This document shows, one piece after another, positions 33,427 through 43,100 of a stretch of 64,000 bases of DNA. Below the pieces are notes generated by a model that saw only the letters and a program-made list of their open reading frames with translations, was not told where the DNA came from and did not search any database. The stretch's first letter is position 1; each line of letters begins with the position of its first letter. The position numbers and the translations under genes are program-made. The DNA is taken from the NCBI GenBank assembly GCA_965248955.1, contig OZ252212.1:1550001-1614000 (forward strand), given 5' to 3'. This stretch comes from DAOUJH01 sp965248955. Lineage in GTDB: Bacteria > Chloroflexota > Dehalococcoidia > Lucifugimonadales > QGNO01.

Positions 33427-34596
33427 TTGGCAACACCTTCCCAGACCGCTGATTCCGGTCCCGTTCGCGAGTCCGCGCGCATAACCAGCCTGGACCTGAT
33501 ACGCGGAGTTGCCGTGCTCGGCATACTGTTGATGAACGCCGTTCACTTCAAGTTCGGCGATGCGCCTTACTTCAACCTGATCGCGGGCGGCTCGGAGACA
33601 TGGCTCGACTGGGTCGTGGGCATCTTCGGCGAGGTCTTCATCGACCAGAAGTTCATGGGCTTGTTTGCGCTGCTGTTCGGCGCGGGGATGATTCTCTTCA
33701 TAGACCGTGCCAGCGGGAGAGGAAGGCGCGCGGTCGTTTTGAACCTGTGGCGAAACGTGCTGCTGCTGCTAATCGGTGTTCTCCACATGCTTTTGTGGGA
33801 TGGCGACGTGCTGAGGGCCTATGCAATATCAGCTGTCTTCCTCATCGCCTTGCGAAAGCTGCCGAATTGGGCGCTCATCTCCGTTGGCGTCGCCCTGTTC
33901 ACGCTGTCCGCCGCACTTGCGCTGCTGGCACAGTACATGGCCGACACTACCAGCACGTCGCTTTCCGGCCTCTGGACACCGGGCGAGATTTCCGACGAAG
34001 AGCTGATTGGACTTCCTGTCCTGTCCGGCTATTTCCTACGGGCATTAGGGATGATTCTCATCGGCGCGGGCTTATATCGCATGGGCTTTATGAACGGCGA
34101 CTTGCCCGCCAGGACATATCGACTGACCGCAATGGTCGGGCTTGCCGTTGGCTTGCCGCTTGCCGTTGCCGGGGTCATCATTACCGCAGTGAGCGATTAC
34201 TCCCGCGAGGTCGCCTTTATCGGCCAGATTCCCAACACGATTGGCACCATTCCCGCATCGCTGGGATACATGAGTCTCATCATCCTCTGGAACAGCCGCA
34301 CGGACAACTGGCTCAAGCACCGTCTGCGCGCAGTCGGGAGGATGGCGCTGACCAACTACCTGGCGCAGACGGTGCTGGGTGTGCTTGTCTTGACAACCTT
34401 GCTGGGCGACGTCGACCATGTAAACCGGAGTGCCGTCTTGGTGTTTGTGTTCGCGGTGTGGGCGCTGCAGGTGTGGTGGTCGCAGGCGTGGCTGAGTCGC
34501 TTCCTCTTCGGGCCTGCGGAGTGGCTCTGGCGAGTCGCTACATATCGAAGTGGACAGCCGCTTCGCCGCCCCAAGGACGCACAGCTTGTAGCATAG
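33427..34596 (+). CDS. DUF418-family membrane protein (YeiB-like)
   Basis: 389 residues, about 9-10 membrane spans. N-terminal signature ITSLDLIRGVAVLGILLMN and the C-terminal DUF418 block (RLRAVGRMALTNYLAQTVLG, then VFAVWALQVWWSQAWLSRF, then GPAEWLWR) match the family. Function unsettled; possibly a transporter or acyltransferase-like protein. TTG start at 33427; upstream 113 bases show no clear promoter. Confidence 0.85.
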   Translation: MATPSQTADSGPVRESARITSLDLIRGVAVLGILLMNAVHFKFGDAPYFNLIAGGSETWLDWVVGIFGEVFIDQKFMGLFALLFGAGMILFIDRASGRGRRAVVLNLWRNVLLLLIGVLHMLLWDGDVLRAYAISAVFLIALRKLPNWALISVGVALFTLSAALALLAQYMADTTSTSLSGLWTPGEISDEELIGLPVLSGYFLRALGMILIGAGLYRMGFMNGDLPARTYRLTAMVGLAVGLPLAVAGVIITAVSDYSREVAFIGQIPNTIGTIPASLGYMSLIILWNSRTDNWLKHRLRAVGRMALTNYLAQTVLGVLVLTTLLGDVDHVNRSAVLVFVFAVWALQVWWSQAWLSRFLFGPAEWLWRVATYRSGQPLRRPKDAQLVA

Positions 34597-34843
34597 TAGA
34601 GCGTCAACTCCTCTGTAGTGCACGGTGGGATAGACCTGTGACCAAGTACCTGCTTTGCAACCTTCCAACAGAAGGGATAGCCGTATTCAAGGAAGGGCGC
34701 CATCCACTCAAACATCTACTTGGAGGATGCCAAAGTTTGCTTTAACCAGTGGCTGTAGCGGTAGTATGATGTAAACAAGCGATCTCTCTTATCGTAATAC
34801 CCATCAGTTCATTTGTTGTCGCAAGGCAGTGTTGGGAGGTCTG

Positions 34844-36247
34844 ATGACAGTCAATAAGAAGCCAAGGACAATACGGGATCTCCGCAAGAGTGGATACCGG
34901 GTCTTGCCAATCAGGGAAGAGCTCAGGCGCAACCTGGTGAAGAGGCTGCGTAACAAAGAGACCCTCTTCCCCAAGATAGTGGGCTTTGAAGACACCGTAG
35001 TGCCTCAGATCCAGAACGCCATACTGGCGGGGCAGGACATTGTCCTGCTGGGGGAGCGCGGCCAGGCTAAGTCGCGCATCATCCGCTCCCTGACGACTCT
35101 GCTGGACGACGAGATACCGGTCATAGCGGGATGTGAAATCAACGACAACCCGTTTGCCCCTGTGTGCCGCGCCTGCCGCGACAAGTGCCACGAGATGGGA
35201 GACGAAGTCGAGATAGCCTGGCTGCAGAGGGACGACCGCTACGGAGAAAAGCTGGCCACGCCGGACATCTCCATGGCAGACCTCATCGGTGAAGCGGACC
35301 CCATCCGCGTGGCCGAGGGCCGCTATCTGTCAGACGAGCTTACCATTCACTACGGACTTATTCCCCGCACCAACAGGGGGATATTCTCCATAAACGAACT
35401 CCCCGATCTGGCGGAGCGCATACAGGTTGGCCTGTTTAACCTCATGGAGGAGCGGGACATACAGATCAAGGGCTATCGCATCCGGCTGCCGCTGGACGTT
35501 TACATTGTGGCCACCGCCAATCCGGAGGACTACACCAACCGCGGCCGCATCATTACGCCTCTCAAAGACCGGTATGGCTCGCATATTCGCACCCACTATC
35601 CGCGAGCCATCGAAGAGGAGATAGACATAGTGGAGCAGGAGCGGGCAAACCTCGGAGAGATAGAGGAGATGGTCACCGTTCCGCAGTACATGAAGGAGAT
35701 CATCGCGGAGATCACCGCTCTGGCCAGGCGCAGCCCGGACATCAACCAGCGCTCCGGGGTCAGCGTACGCGTCTCCATAGCCAACTTTGAGACGGCGATG
35801 AGCAATTCGGCGCGGCGTGCCTTCCTGCACGGGGAAAAGTCGTCCGCCCCACGCATCAGCGATCTCAGCTTCATCCTTCCCTCTTCCAGCGGCAAGATAG
35901 AGCTGGAGACCGTGGAGGAGGGAAGGGAGCCTCGCATCATAGAAGACCTCATCAAGAAAGCCGTGCTCAACGTGTTCAGCCGTTACTTCAACGTCAGGGA
36001 CTTGGAGACGCTTATCCTCAGATTCGACGAGGGGGCGGTCATGGAAACGGGCAACGAGATCCCGTCCAGGGAGTACGCCAAGGCTGGGAGAAGCCTGGCA
36101 GGCCTCAGCGATGCGTTGACACGGTTGGAATCGGACGGCTCCCCGGAACTGGTCGCGTCCGGTACGGAGTTCATACTGGAAGGACTGCATCTGAACCGCA
36201 GGCTCAACCGCGATAGAGTGGAAGGCCGGTTCCGCTACCGGGCGTAG
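34844..36247 (+). CDS. AAA+ ATPase of the MoxR/magnesium-chelatase-like group
   Basis: 467 residues from ATG 34844, preceded by GGGAGG (an upstream TTG at 34829 is less likely). P-loop GERGQAKS near residue 67-74, Walker B-like GIFSINELPDLAERIQ, sensor region VATANPEDYTNRGRIITPLK. After the P-loop a Cys cluster CEINDNPFAPVCRACRDKC may bind zinc. MoxR proteins usually pair with a von Willebrand A partner, which is not adjacent. Function unknown; perhaps a metal-insertion or remodelling chaperone. Confidence 0.75.
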   Translation: MTVNKKPRTIRDLRKSGYRVLPIREELRRNLVKRLRNKETLFPKIVGFEDTVVPQIQNAILAGQDIVLLGERGQAKSRIIRSLTTLLDDEIPVIAGCEINDNPFAPVCRACRDKCHEMGDEVEIAWLQRDDRYGEKLATPDISMADLIGEADPIRVAEGRYLSDELTIHYGLIPRTNRGIFSINELPDLAERIQVGLFNLMEERDIQIKGYRIRLPLDVYIVATANPEDYTNRGRIITPLKDRYGSHIRTHYPRAIEEEIDIVEQERANLGEIEEMVTVPQYMKEIIAEITALARRSPDINQRSGVSVRVSIANFETAMSNSARRAFLHGEKSSAPRISDLSFILPSSSGKIELETVEEGREPRIIEDLIKKAVLNVFSRYFNVRDLETLILRFDEGAVMETGNEIPSREYAKAGRSLAGLSDALTRLESDGSPELVASGTEFILEGLHLNRRLNRDRVEGRFRYRA

Positions 36248-36304
36248 GGTGGTGGCGATTCTCCGCACCGTGTTAAGGTGGCAGACTATCGGACACCCCC
36301 AACG

Positions 36305-36395
36305 CTGTCACTCTGAGGCCGAACAGGCCGAAGAATCTTCAAGCACCGCCACCCAGCGTGGCAATCCTTCGTCGCTGCGCTCTTCAGGATGACAG
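36305..36395. repeat. Intergenic palindromic repeat (MITE/REP-like)
   Basis: Outer arms CTGTCACTCTGAGG and CTTCAGGATGACAG are imperfect inverses, with a GCCGAACAGGCCGAAGAATCTT segment and a CTTCGTCGCTGCGCTCTTCAGG segment inside. This style of palindromic intergenic repeat is common in many bacterial genomes. A partial CTTCGTCGCTGCGCTC copy also occurs near 24675. Confidence 0.5.
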
Positions 36396-36461
36396 TGTGG
36401 GAGAGTTTGGCAATCATCTGCTAATATGTCGCCTGTATAGTCCATTCTCAAAGGAGGCAGC

Positions 36462-37307
36462 ATGGCAGACTCCCTTCCCCAGTTGGAAGACGGCGCGCAG
36501 ACCGTCTTCTTCAAATCCGGCGGCGAGTGGTGTTTCTTCCGCACCCCGCCGTCTTACACCACGTCCGGCCCGCCCTTGCCCTGCGTGATCCAGTGCCACG
36601 GCAACAGCGGCTACGTCCGTGACGGAGAGTACGCCGTATCCACTTCCGACACCCTGGATGACCAGGGGAGGAGCATCTTCATCAGGACGCTGGTCGACGC
36701 GGGAATCGTCGTGGCCGGTTCGCATGCCAGGGGCAGCGCCTGGGGCAGACCCGACGCAGTGGCTGCTTACGCCGCCCTGTTCAACTCGCTGATCAAAGAT
36801 GCCAACGTTGATCCGGAGCGCATAGGGATGCTTGGCGGCGGCCTGGGAGGCTCCGCCCTGTGGAGCGCTGTCACTGGCCCTCTCCTGGGCAAGGTCCGCG
36901 CCGCCGCATTGCAGCAGGCCACACTCAATTTCGACAACGTCATCAGAGAGCACAAGTTCAAGGGAGACCTACTGGAGGCCTGGGGAATTCCCAGAGAGGC
37001 GGACGATGACCTGGCCGTGGCCTCCCTTGCCGGCAACGACCCCGTGACCAGGACCCGCATGCTGATATTGGAGCGGGGAGAGGCGGCGGCGTCCCTCCTC
37101 CCGGAGGTGGGCTTCTTCCACGGCGACGAGGACGAAAACATGCTCTACGAAGGCAACCCGGTAGCTCTGGCCGGTGTCTTGGAAACGTGCGGAGCCAGGC
37201 ATACCTTCTACACGTACCGGGGGGTGGGTCACGCCACTTACGCCATGGGCAAACCGGTTGCCGAAGACATCAAGGAGTTCTTCAGCAAAGCCTTTGGCAT
37301 GGCATAG
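36462..37307 (+). CDS. Alpha/beta-hydrolase-fold protein lacking the nucleophile serine
   Basis: 281 residues. The fold is suggested by LPCVIQCHGNSGY (oxyanion region, about 39-51), the elbow GMLGGGLGG (122-130) and late HGDEDENMLYEGNP (Asp region) and GVGHATYAMGK (His region). In the elbow, G-x-S-x-G-G is expected but residue 127 is Gly, so classical hydrolase activity is doubtful. AAGGAGG precedes the ATG. It begins a run of same-strand genes with two deacetylase-like genes 12 bases downstream; likely a shared catabolic role. Confidence 0.65.
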   Translation: MADSLPQLEDGAQTVFFKSGGEWCFFRTPPSYTTSGPPLPCVIQCHGNSGYVRDGEYAVSTSDTLDDQGRSIFIRTLVDAGIVVAGSHARGSAWGRPDAVAAYAALFNSLIKDANVDPERIGMLGGGLGGSALWSAVTGPLLGKVRAAALQQATLNFDNVIREHKFKGDLLEAWGIPREADDDLAVASLAGNDPVTRTRMLILERGEAAASLLPEVGFFHGDEDENMLYEGNPVALAGVLETCGARHTFYTYRGVGHATYAMGKPVAEDIKEFFSKAFGMA

Positions 37308-37319
37308 GAGGAGGAATCT

Positions 37320-38210
37320 ATGAACCAGCGCGACTTAATTGGATACGGGGCCAACCCGCCCCGGGTCGAGTGGCCGGGTAAGGCACGCATAGCCGTATCC
37401 GTGGTGGTCAACTACGAAGAGGGCGCGGAATACTCGATACTGGACGGGGATTCGCAGGGCGAGAGCATGGGAGAGGTGCCATCGCCGGTTCCTCCGGGAG
37501 AGCGCGACCTGGCCAACGAGTCGTTCTACGAATACGGAAGCAGGGCCGGCGTGTGGCGAATTCTCCGCATTCTGCAACGGCTCAACGTGAAGAGCACGTT
37601 CTACGCATGCGCCCTGGCCCTGGAACGCAACCCTGAAGTGGGCCCTGAGATCGTGAAAGGGGGGCACGAGGTGATGGGGCACGGCTACCGGTGGGAGGAG
37701 TATTTCAAGATGGACCGTGACGCGGAGCGCGAGGCCATCCGCAAAGCGGTGGACTCCATCACCAAGACAACGGGTCATCGGCCCCTGGGCTGGTATACCC
37801 GCTACGGTCCCAGCGTCAACACCAGGGACCTGGTCATAGAGGAGGGCGGTTTCCTGTACGACTGCAACTCATACGCCGACGATCTGCCGTTCTACACCAG
37901 CGCCGTCGGCAAGCCGTGGCTGGTCGTGCCCTATTCGCTGGAGGTGAACGATGTGAAGTACTGGCGAGGGGGCATGTCCAACCCCAGCGATTTCTACGAG
38001 GCTATGCGCAACACCTTCGATCTGCTCTACGAGGAAGGGGCAACCCACCCCAAGATGATGTCCATAGGGCTGCACTGCCGTATAGTGGGGAAGCCGGCTC
38101 GGGCCGCCGTCCTGGAGCGGTTCCTGGAATACGCCGCTTCGCGGCCCAACGTCTGGTTTGCCCGCAGGATAGACATTGCTCGCTGGTGGCTGGATAGATA
38201 TCCACCGTAG
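37320..38210 (+). CDS. Polysaccharide deacetylase family protein (PuuE/allantoinase-like), copy 1
   Basis: 296 residues, NodB-fold metal hydrolase. The start RDLIGYGANPPRVEWPGKAR and VVVNYEEGAEYSI are typical of the PuuE-like cyclic-imide/allantoin subgroup. The NodB-like core has EIVKGGHEVMGHGYRWEEY, TTGHRPLGWYTRYGPSVNT and LHCRIVGKPAR. Substrate unknown. Starts at ATG after GGAGGAGG. Closely similar to the next gene, so the pair is a tandem duplication. Confidence 0.85.
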   Translation: MNQRDLIGYGANPPRVEWPGKARIAVSVVVNYEEGAEYSILDGDSQGESMGEVPSPVPPGERDLANESFYEYGSRAGVWRILRILQRLNVKSTFYACALALERNPEVGPEIVKGGHEVMGHGYRWEEYFKMDRDAEREAIRKAVDSITKTTGHRPLGWYTRYGPSVNTRDLVIEEGGFLYDCNSYADDLPFYTSAVGKPWLVVPYSLEVNDVKYWRGGMSNPSDFYEAMRNTFDLLYEEGATHPKMMSIGLHCRIVGKPARAAVLERFLEYAASRPNVWFARRIDIARWWLDRYPP

Positions 38211-38271
38211 CCTTAGGCAGGCCTATCATCCGTCATCCAAGGCTTGCGCATCACGGCAAGAAGGAGGAGCT

Positions 38272-39150
38272 ATGGTCACGGAACGCGATTTCATTGGATA
38301 CGGCCCAAACCCGCCCAGGGTGGAGTGGCCCAACGGAGCCCGCATCGCGGTTTCGGTGGTGGTCAACTACGAAGAGGGCTCCGAGTATTCCGTGCTGGAC
38401 GGAGACCCCCAGGGAGAGGGGCCGTCCCTGGTCGACCCCGGCCAGCGCGACCTCTACATGGAGTCGACCTTTGAATACGGAAGCAGGGCCGGGGTATGGC
38501 GCGTTTTCGACATTCTGCAAGAGTACAACGTCAAAGCCAGCTTCTTCGGCTGCGCTCTGGCCCTGGAACGCAATCCCTACGTTGGCCCCGAAATCATCAA
38601 GAGGGGCCACGACGTGGTGGGGCACGGCTACAGGTGGGAGACGTACTACCAGATGGACCGCGATACGGAAAGGGAGCTCATCCACAAAGCGGTGGAGTCT
38701 TTCATCAAGACCACCGGCCAGCGCCCTCTGGGTTGGTACACCCGTGCAACACCCAGCCTGAACACCCGTGAGCTGTTGATTGAAGAGGGCGGGTTCCTGT
38801 ACGACTGCAACTCCTACGCCGACGACCTGCCTTTCTACACCAACGTCAAGGGAAGGAAATGGCTGGTTGTCCCCTACACGCTAGAGGTGAACGATTTCCA
38901 GTTCTTCCAAGGACTCATTGCCCGTCCCAGCGATTTCTACGAGATAATGCGCAGCGCCTTCGACAGGCTCTACGAGGAAGGAGCCACCCATCCCAAGATG
39001 ATGTCCATAGGCCTTCACTGCCGCATGGTGGGCCGCCCCGCCCGCGCCGTGGCCTTGCAGCGGTTCCTGGAATACGCCGCGTCTAAACCGGACGTCTGGT
39101 TTGCACGCCGCACCGACATAGCAAAGTGGTGGTTGGAAAGATACCCTTGA
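38272..39150 (+). CDS. Polysaccharide deacetylase family protein (PuuE/allantoinase-like), copy 2
   Basis: 292 residues from ATG 38272, with AAGGAGGAG upstream; an earlier in-frame ATG at 38176 lies inside copy 1 and is rejected. The same blocks as copy 1 are present: RDFIGYGPNPPRVEWPNGAR, VVVNYEEGSEYSV, EIIKRGHDVVGHGYRWETY and TTGQRPLGWYTRATPSLNT. The pair differs mostly in the segment after the NodB core (KGRKWLVVPYTLEVNDFQFF). Copy 1 ends 61 bases upstream. Perhaps subunits of one oligomer or paralogs with different substrates. Confidence 0.85.
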   Translation: MVTERDFIGYGPNPPRVEWPNGARIAVSVVVNYEEGSEYSVLDGDPQGEGPSLVDPGQRDLYMESTFEYGSRAGVWRVFDILQEYNVKASFFGCALALERNPYVGPEIIKRGHDVVGHGYRWETYYQMDRDTERELIHKAVESFIKTTGQRPLGWYTRATPSLNTRELLIEEGGFLYDCNSYADDLPFYTNVKGRKWLVVPYTLEVNDFQFFQGLIARPSDFYEIMRSAFDRLYEEGATHPKMMSIGLHCRMVGRPARAVALQRFLEYAASKPDVWFARRTDIAKWWLERYP

Positions 39151-39266
39151 GTGGCAAGTACAGGGCGCGGCGGTAGAGGTGGGGACGCGCCCCGCCGCCG
39201 GATTGCTTCGGTCCCTCGCAATGACGAGAGGGGGAGGCCGTTTGCCCGTTTGCCCGTCTGTCCGTA

Positions 39267-39272
39267 TATAAT
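39267..39272 (+). promoter_or_regulatory. -10 box of the DUF1028 gene
   Basis: Consensus TATAAT 35 bases before the ATG. Upstream lie two copies of TTTGCCCG (39240-39255) and half of a common intergenic repeat, GGATTGCTTCGGTCCCTCGC (39200-39219). No clean -35. Confidence 0.4.
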
Positions 39273-39307
39273 GCCTCCGCTAGACACCGTCATCAAGGAG
39301 GCCTCTC

Positions 39308-39988
39308 ATGACCATGACCATAGTCGGCTACGACCCCGGAACGGGTCAGTTTGGAGGAGCCGTTGCCACCAAGAACCCCGCCGTAGGCTCACGCGTACTG
39401 CGCGGCATGGGCGAAGTGGGCATGGTCGGCTTCAGTTCAAATGAGACCCAGCGCCGCCGCGGCATAGCCCTGCTTCAGCTGGGCTTCCCCGCCCCCGTTG
39501 CCTTGGAAGCGCTGATCAAGGTCAGCAAAGGGCAGGGCCAGTACAGCCTGATTGACCGGAGCGGCCTCTCCGCCGCCTACTCCTCGCCCTCCCTGGCTCC
39601 CTGGCATGGTAGCCGTTCCGGCAAGAACTACGCTTGCGGAGCCAACACCATGGTCGGCCCTGCGGTGGTGCAGGCGCTGGGAGACACCTTTGAACAGACC
39701 GAAAACAGCGGCCTGCGTCTGGAAGAGCGACTCCTCATGTGCCTGGAGGCAGCCCAGGCCACCGGCGGCGACAACAGGGGCAGACAGTCCGCTGCCGTGC
39801 AAGTCCACTGGAAGCGCATAGACGCCAACCCCTACTTGGACATCCGTATAGATGACCATCCCAACCCAATTCCGGAGCTGAAAGCCGTGACCAAGATTTA
39901 CCGGCAGGCCTACCCGGAATACTCCTCTCAAACCTGGCCTGAGCTCGATGCCGGCGGTCATCCCATACTCTATCCCGGAAGCTGGTAG
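39308..39988 (+). CDS. DUF1028-family protein (Ntn-hydrolase-like)
   Basis: 226 residues matching DUF1028: TIVGYDPGTGQFGGAVATKN, PAVGSRVLRGMGEVGMVGFS, LLQLGFPAPVALEAL and a later CGANTMVGPAVVQAL and GGDNRGRQSAAVQV. The family is often seen beside amidase or peptidase genes and has an Ntn-like start, but no activity is established. AAGGAGG precedes the ATG at six bases. It follows the deacetylase pair on the same strand. Confidence 0.85.
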   Translation: MTMTIVGYDPGTGQFGGAVATKNPAVGSRVLRGMGEVGMVGFSSNETQRRRGIALLQLGFPAPVALEALIKVSKGQGQYSLIDRSGLSAAYSSPSLAPWHGSRSGKNYACGANTMVGPAVVQALGDTFEQTENSGLRLEERLLMCLEAAQATGGDNRGRQSAAVQVHWKRIDANPYLDIRIDDHPNPIPELKAVTKIYRQAYPEYSSQTWPELDAGGHPILYPGSW

Positions 39989-39992
39989 CACG

Positions 39993-40020
39993 TTGACATA
40001 GCCGCATATGTCATTAAAAT
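39993..40020 (+). promoter_or_regulatory. Promoter of the BNR-repeat gene
   Basis: TTGACA (39993-39998), 16-base spacer, TAAAAT (40015-40020): 6/6 and 5/6. Start near 40027, leaving a leader of about 75 bases. Confidence 0.65.
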
Positions 40021-40103
40021 TGCTTCTAGTTTCTATTCGTACCGGGAGGCGGCTGGGCCGTTGCCTACACCTTGGATGGCATCCCTCTGAAGGAGTGTGA
40101 ATC

Positions 40104-43100
40104 GTGCCTGTTGAAAAAGAGATCTCCGCCAGTGTTATCAATTCTCTGAGGTGGCGCAACATCGGCCCGCCCCGCGGCGGACGCGTGGTTGCTGTAGCCG
40201 GGCATCCCACGCAGGACATGGTCTTCTACTTCGGCGCCTGCACCGGCGGCGTCTGGAAGACCAGCGACGGCGGTACATACTGGGAAAACGTCTCGGACGC
40301 CTTCTTCAAGACCTCCGCCGTCGGCGCAATCGCCGTCGCAGACTCGGACCCCAACGTCATCTACGCCGGGATGGGCGAGGCGTGCATCAGGGGCAACGTC
40401 TCCTACGGCGACGGCGTCTACAAGTCCACGGACGGCGGCGCAACTTGGGCCAACGTGGGATTGCAAGATACCCGCCACATAGCCCGCGTCCGTGTCCACC
40501 CTCAGGACCCTGATCTCGTTTACGTGGCCGCACTGGGTCACGCCTATGGCCCCAACGGCGAACGCGGCGTCTTCCGCTCCGCCGACGGCGGCAAGAACTG
40601 GGAGCGCGTGCTGTTTATCAGTGACAACACGGGCGCTATAGACCTCACTTTCGACCCGACCAATCCGCGCATACTCTTCGCCACCACGTGGCAGGTGCAT
40701 CGCACCCCGTGGAGCCTGAACGGCGGCGGCCCGGAAAGCGGCATCTTCCGCTCCCTGGACGGCGGGGATACCTGGCAGGATCTCAGCGGCAGGCTGGGAC
40801 TCCCCCAGGGAATCAAGGGGCGCATAGGCATCACCGCCTCCGCCGCCCGCCCCGGCCGTGTTTGGGTCACCATAGAAGCGGACCCGCCGGGGGTGTTCCG
40901 CTCCGACGACAACGGGGAGACGTGGCAGCTGGTCAGCGACAGCCTGGACGTCCAGGCCCGGCCATGGTACTACCAGCACATCTTCGCCGATCCGAAAGAC
41001 GCGGAAACGGTGTGGATACTCAACTCCTCTGTCTGGAAGTCTACCGACGGCGGCCGCACCTACAACCAGGTGAACACGCCGCACGGTGACAATCACGACC
41101 TCTGGATAGACCCTCGGAATCCCCTGCGCATGGTTGAGGGCAACGACGGCGGAGCCACGGTCACATTCAACGGCGGCGACACCTGGTCGACTATCTATAA
41201 TCAGCCCACCGCCCAGTTCTACCACGTGGACACCGACAACCAGTTCCCCTACCGCGTCTACGGCACGCAGCAGGACAACTCCGCGATAAGCGTGCCCTCC
41301 CGTACCCACAAGGGAGTCATCCCCTGGGGCGATTGCTACACTGTCGGCAGCTCTGAGAGCGGCTATATCGCCGTCCACCCGGACGACCCCAACATCGTCT
41401 TCTCAGGCGCAATAGGCAGCTCTCCCGGCGGGGGTGGCAATCTGCTCCGCTACGACCATAGCACAGGGCAGGTCCGCATCGTGACGGTTTGGCCGGAGTT
41501 CTATACCGGCTGGGGCGCTAGGGACATGAAGTACCGCTTCCAATGGACGTATCCCATCAAGTTTTCTCCGCATGACTCCAACGTCCTGTACGTAACCGGC
41601 AACATGGTGTTCCGCTCCACCGACCAAGGCGATAGCTGGGAAGCCATAAGCCCCGACCTCACCCGCCATGATCCCTCTACCCTGGAGCCCTCCGGCGGCC
41701 CCATCACCAGGGACACCTCCGGCGCTGAGACGTACGCCACCATTTTCGCTTTCGCGGAGTCACCACTGGAGAAGGGTCTCTTCTGGGCCGGCTCGGACGA
41801 CGGCTTGGTGCACGTCTCCCGTGATGGGGGCAAGAGCTGGCAGGACGTTACGCCCAAAGACCTTGGCGAGTGGACCCTGATCACTATGATAGAACCCTCG
41901 CCGCATGACCCTGCCGCGGCTTACATGACCGCCACGCGATACAAGATGGACGACCCCAGGCCTATGCTGTTCAAGACCTTGGACTACGGAGCCACATGGA
42001 CATCTATAGTGGTCGGCATCGGGGAGGACGATTATCTGCGCTGCGTACGTGAAGACACGGTCAACCCGGCACTTCTCTACGCGGGCAGCGAGACCGGCGC
42101 CTACGTATCGTTCGACCAGGGAGCGGCCTGGCAGCCTCTTCAGTCCAACCTGCCCGCCGTCCCCGTCTACGACCTTGCCGTGAAGAACGACGACTTGGTG
42201 GCCGCCACTCACGGTCGCTCCTTCTGGATACTGGACGACGTTACCCGCCTGCGCCAGATAAGCCAGGATGTAGCGGGCAAGAGGGCGCATCTCTTCAAGC
42301 CCCGCGATACGTACCGTCCCGCGGCGCCATTCGGAGCCAGGCGCGGTTCGGCGGGCAAGAACTACATGCTTTCACTGGGAGCCCCCATAGCCTATTACGA
42401 GACCAAGGACGAGATGGGGAACGTTGTTCAGAAACTCCTAGACGCCGGTGAGAACCCGCCTTCAGGCGTCATCCTCACCTACTATCTGAAAGACGCCCCG
42501 GAGGGTGAACTGAACCTGACCTTCAGCGACTCCAAGGGCGGTCTGATCAAGACCTTCTCCAACTTGAAGCCTGAGCAGCCGTCCCAACACCAGCCGGAAG
42601 ACCCCCGCCTGCCCGCCAATCAGGGCGGCAACAGCTTTGTTTGGGACATGCGCTATCCGTACGCCCGCAAGGTTCCCGATGACAAGGCGCTGGATCCAGT
42701 GACCACTGGTCCCCTGGCCCCGCCTGGGACGTACACCGCTACCCTCACCGTGGACGGCGAGTCCCAAACTCAGAGCTTCCAGCTGCTCAAAGACCCTCGC
42801 GTCGCCGCCAGCCAGCAGGACTTCGACGAACAGTTCGCCGCCGCCCTGCAGGTGCGCGACAAGCTCTCGGAGGTCACCAACGCCATCCTTGACCTGCGCA
42901 GCATCAGGGAGCAGACCGAAGAGTGGGCCAAGCGCGCCGAAAGCTCTCCCGCCGCTGACACGGTAACCGCCGCCGCCCAGGGGCTCAAGGACAAGCTCAC
43001 CGCCATAGAAAACGAGCTGATGCAGACCGGCTACGGGGGCGAGCGGGACCGCCTCCACATTCAGACGAAGCTCAACCGCAAGCTTGCCGAGCTGATGAAC

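Noticed and set aside
38176..38271. N-terminal extension of the second deacetylase
   Set aside because: It overlaps the end of copy 1 and lies before a strong AAGGAGGAG site; copy 1 begins at the equivalent position.
40065..41378. Long minus-strand ORF (437 codons) opposite the BNR gene
   Set aside because: Shadow of the repetitive, GC-rich BNR gene; composition is Val/Gly/Asp-rich without motifs, and the plus strand has clear Asp-box repeats.
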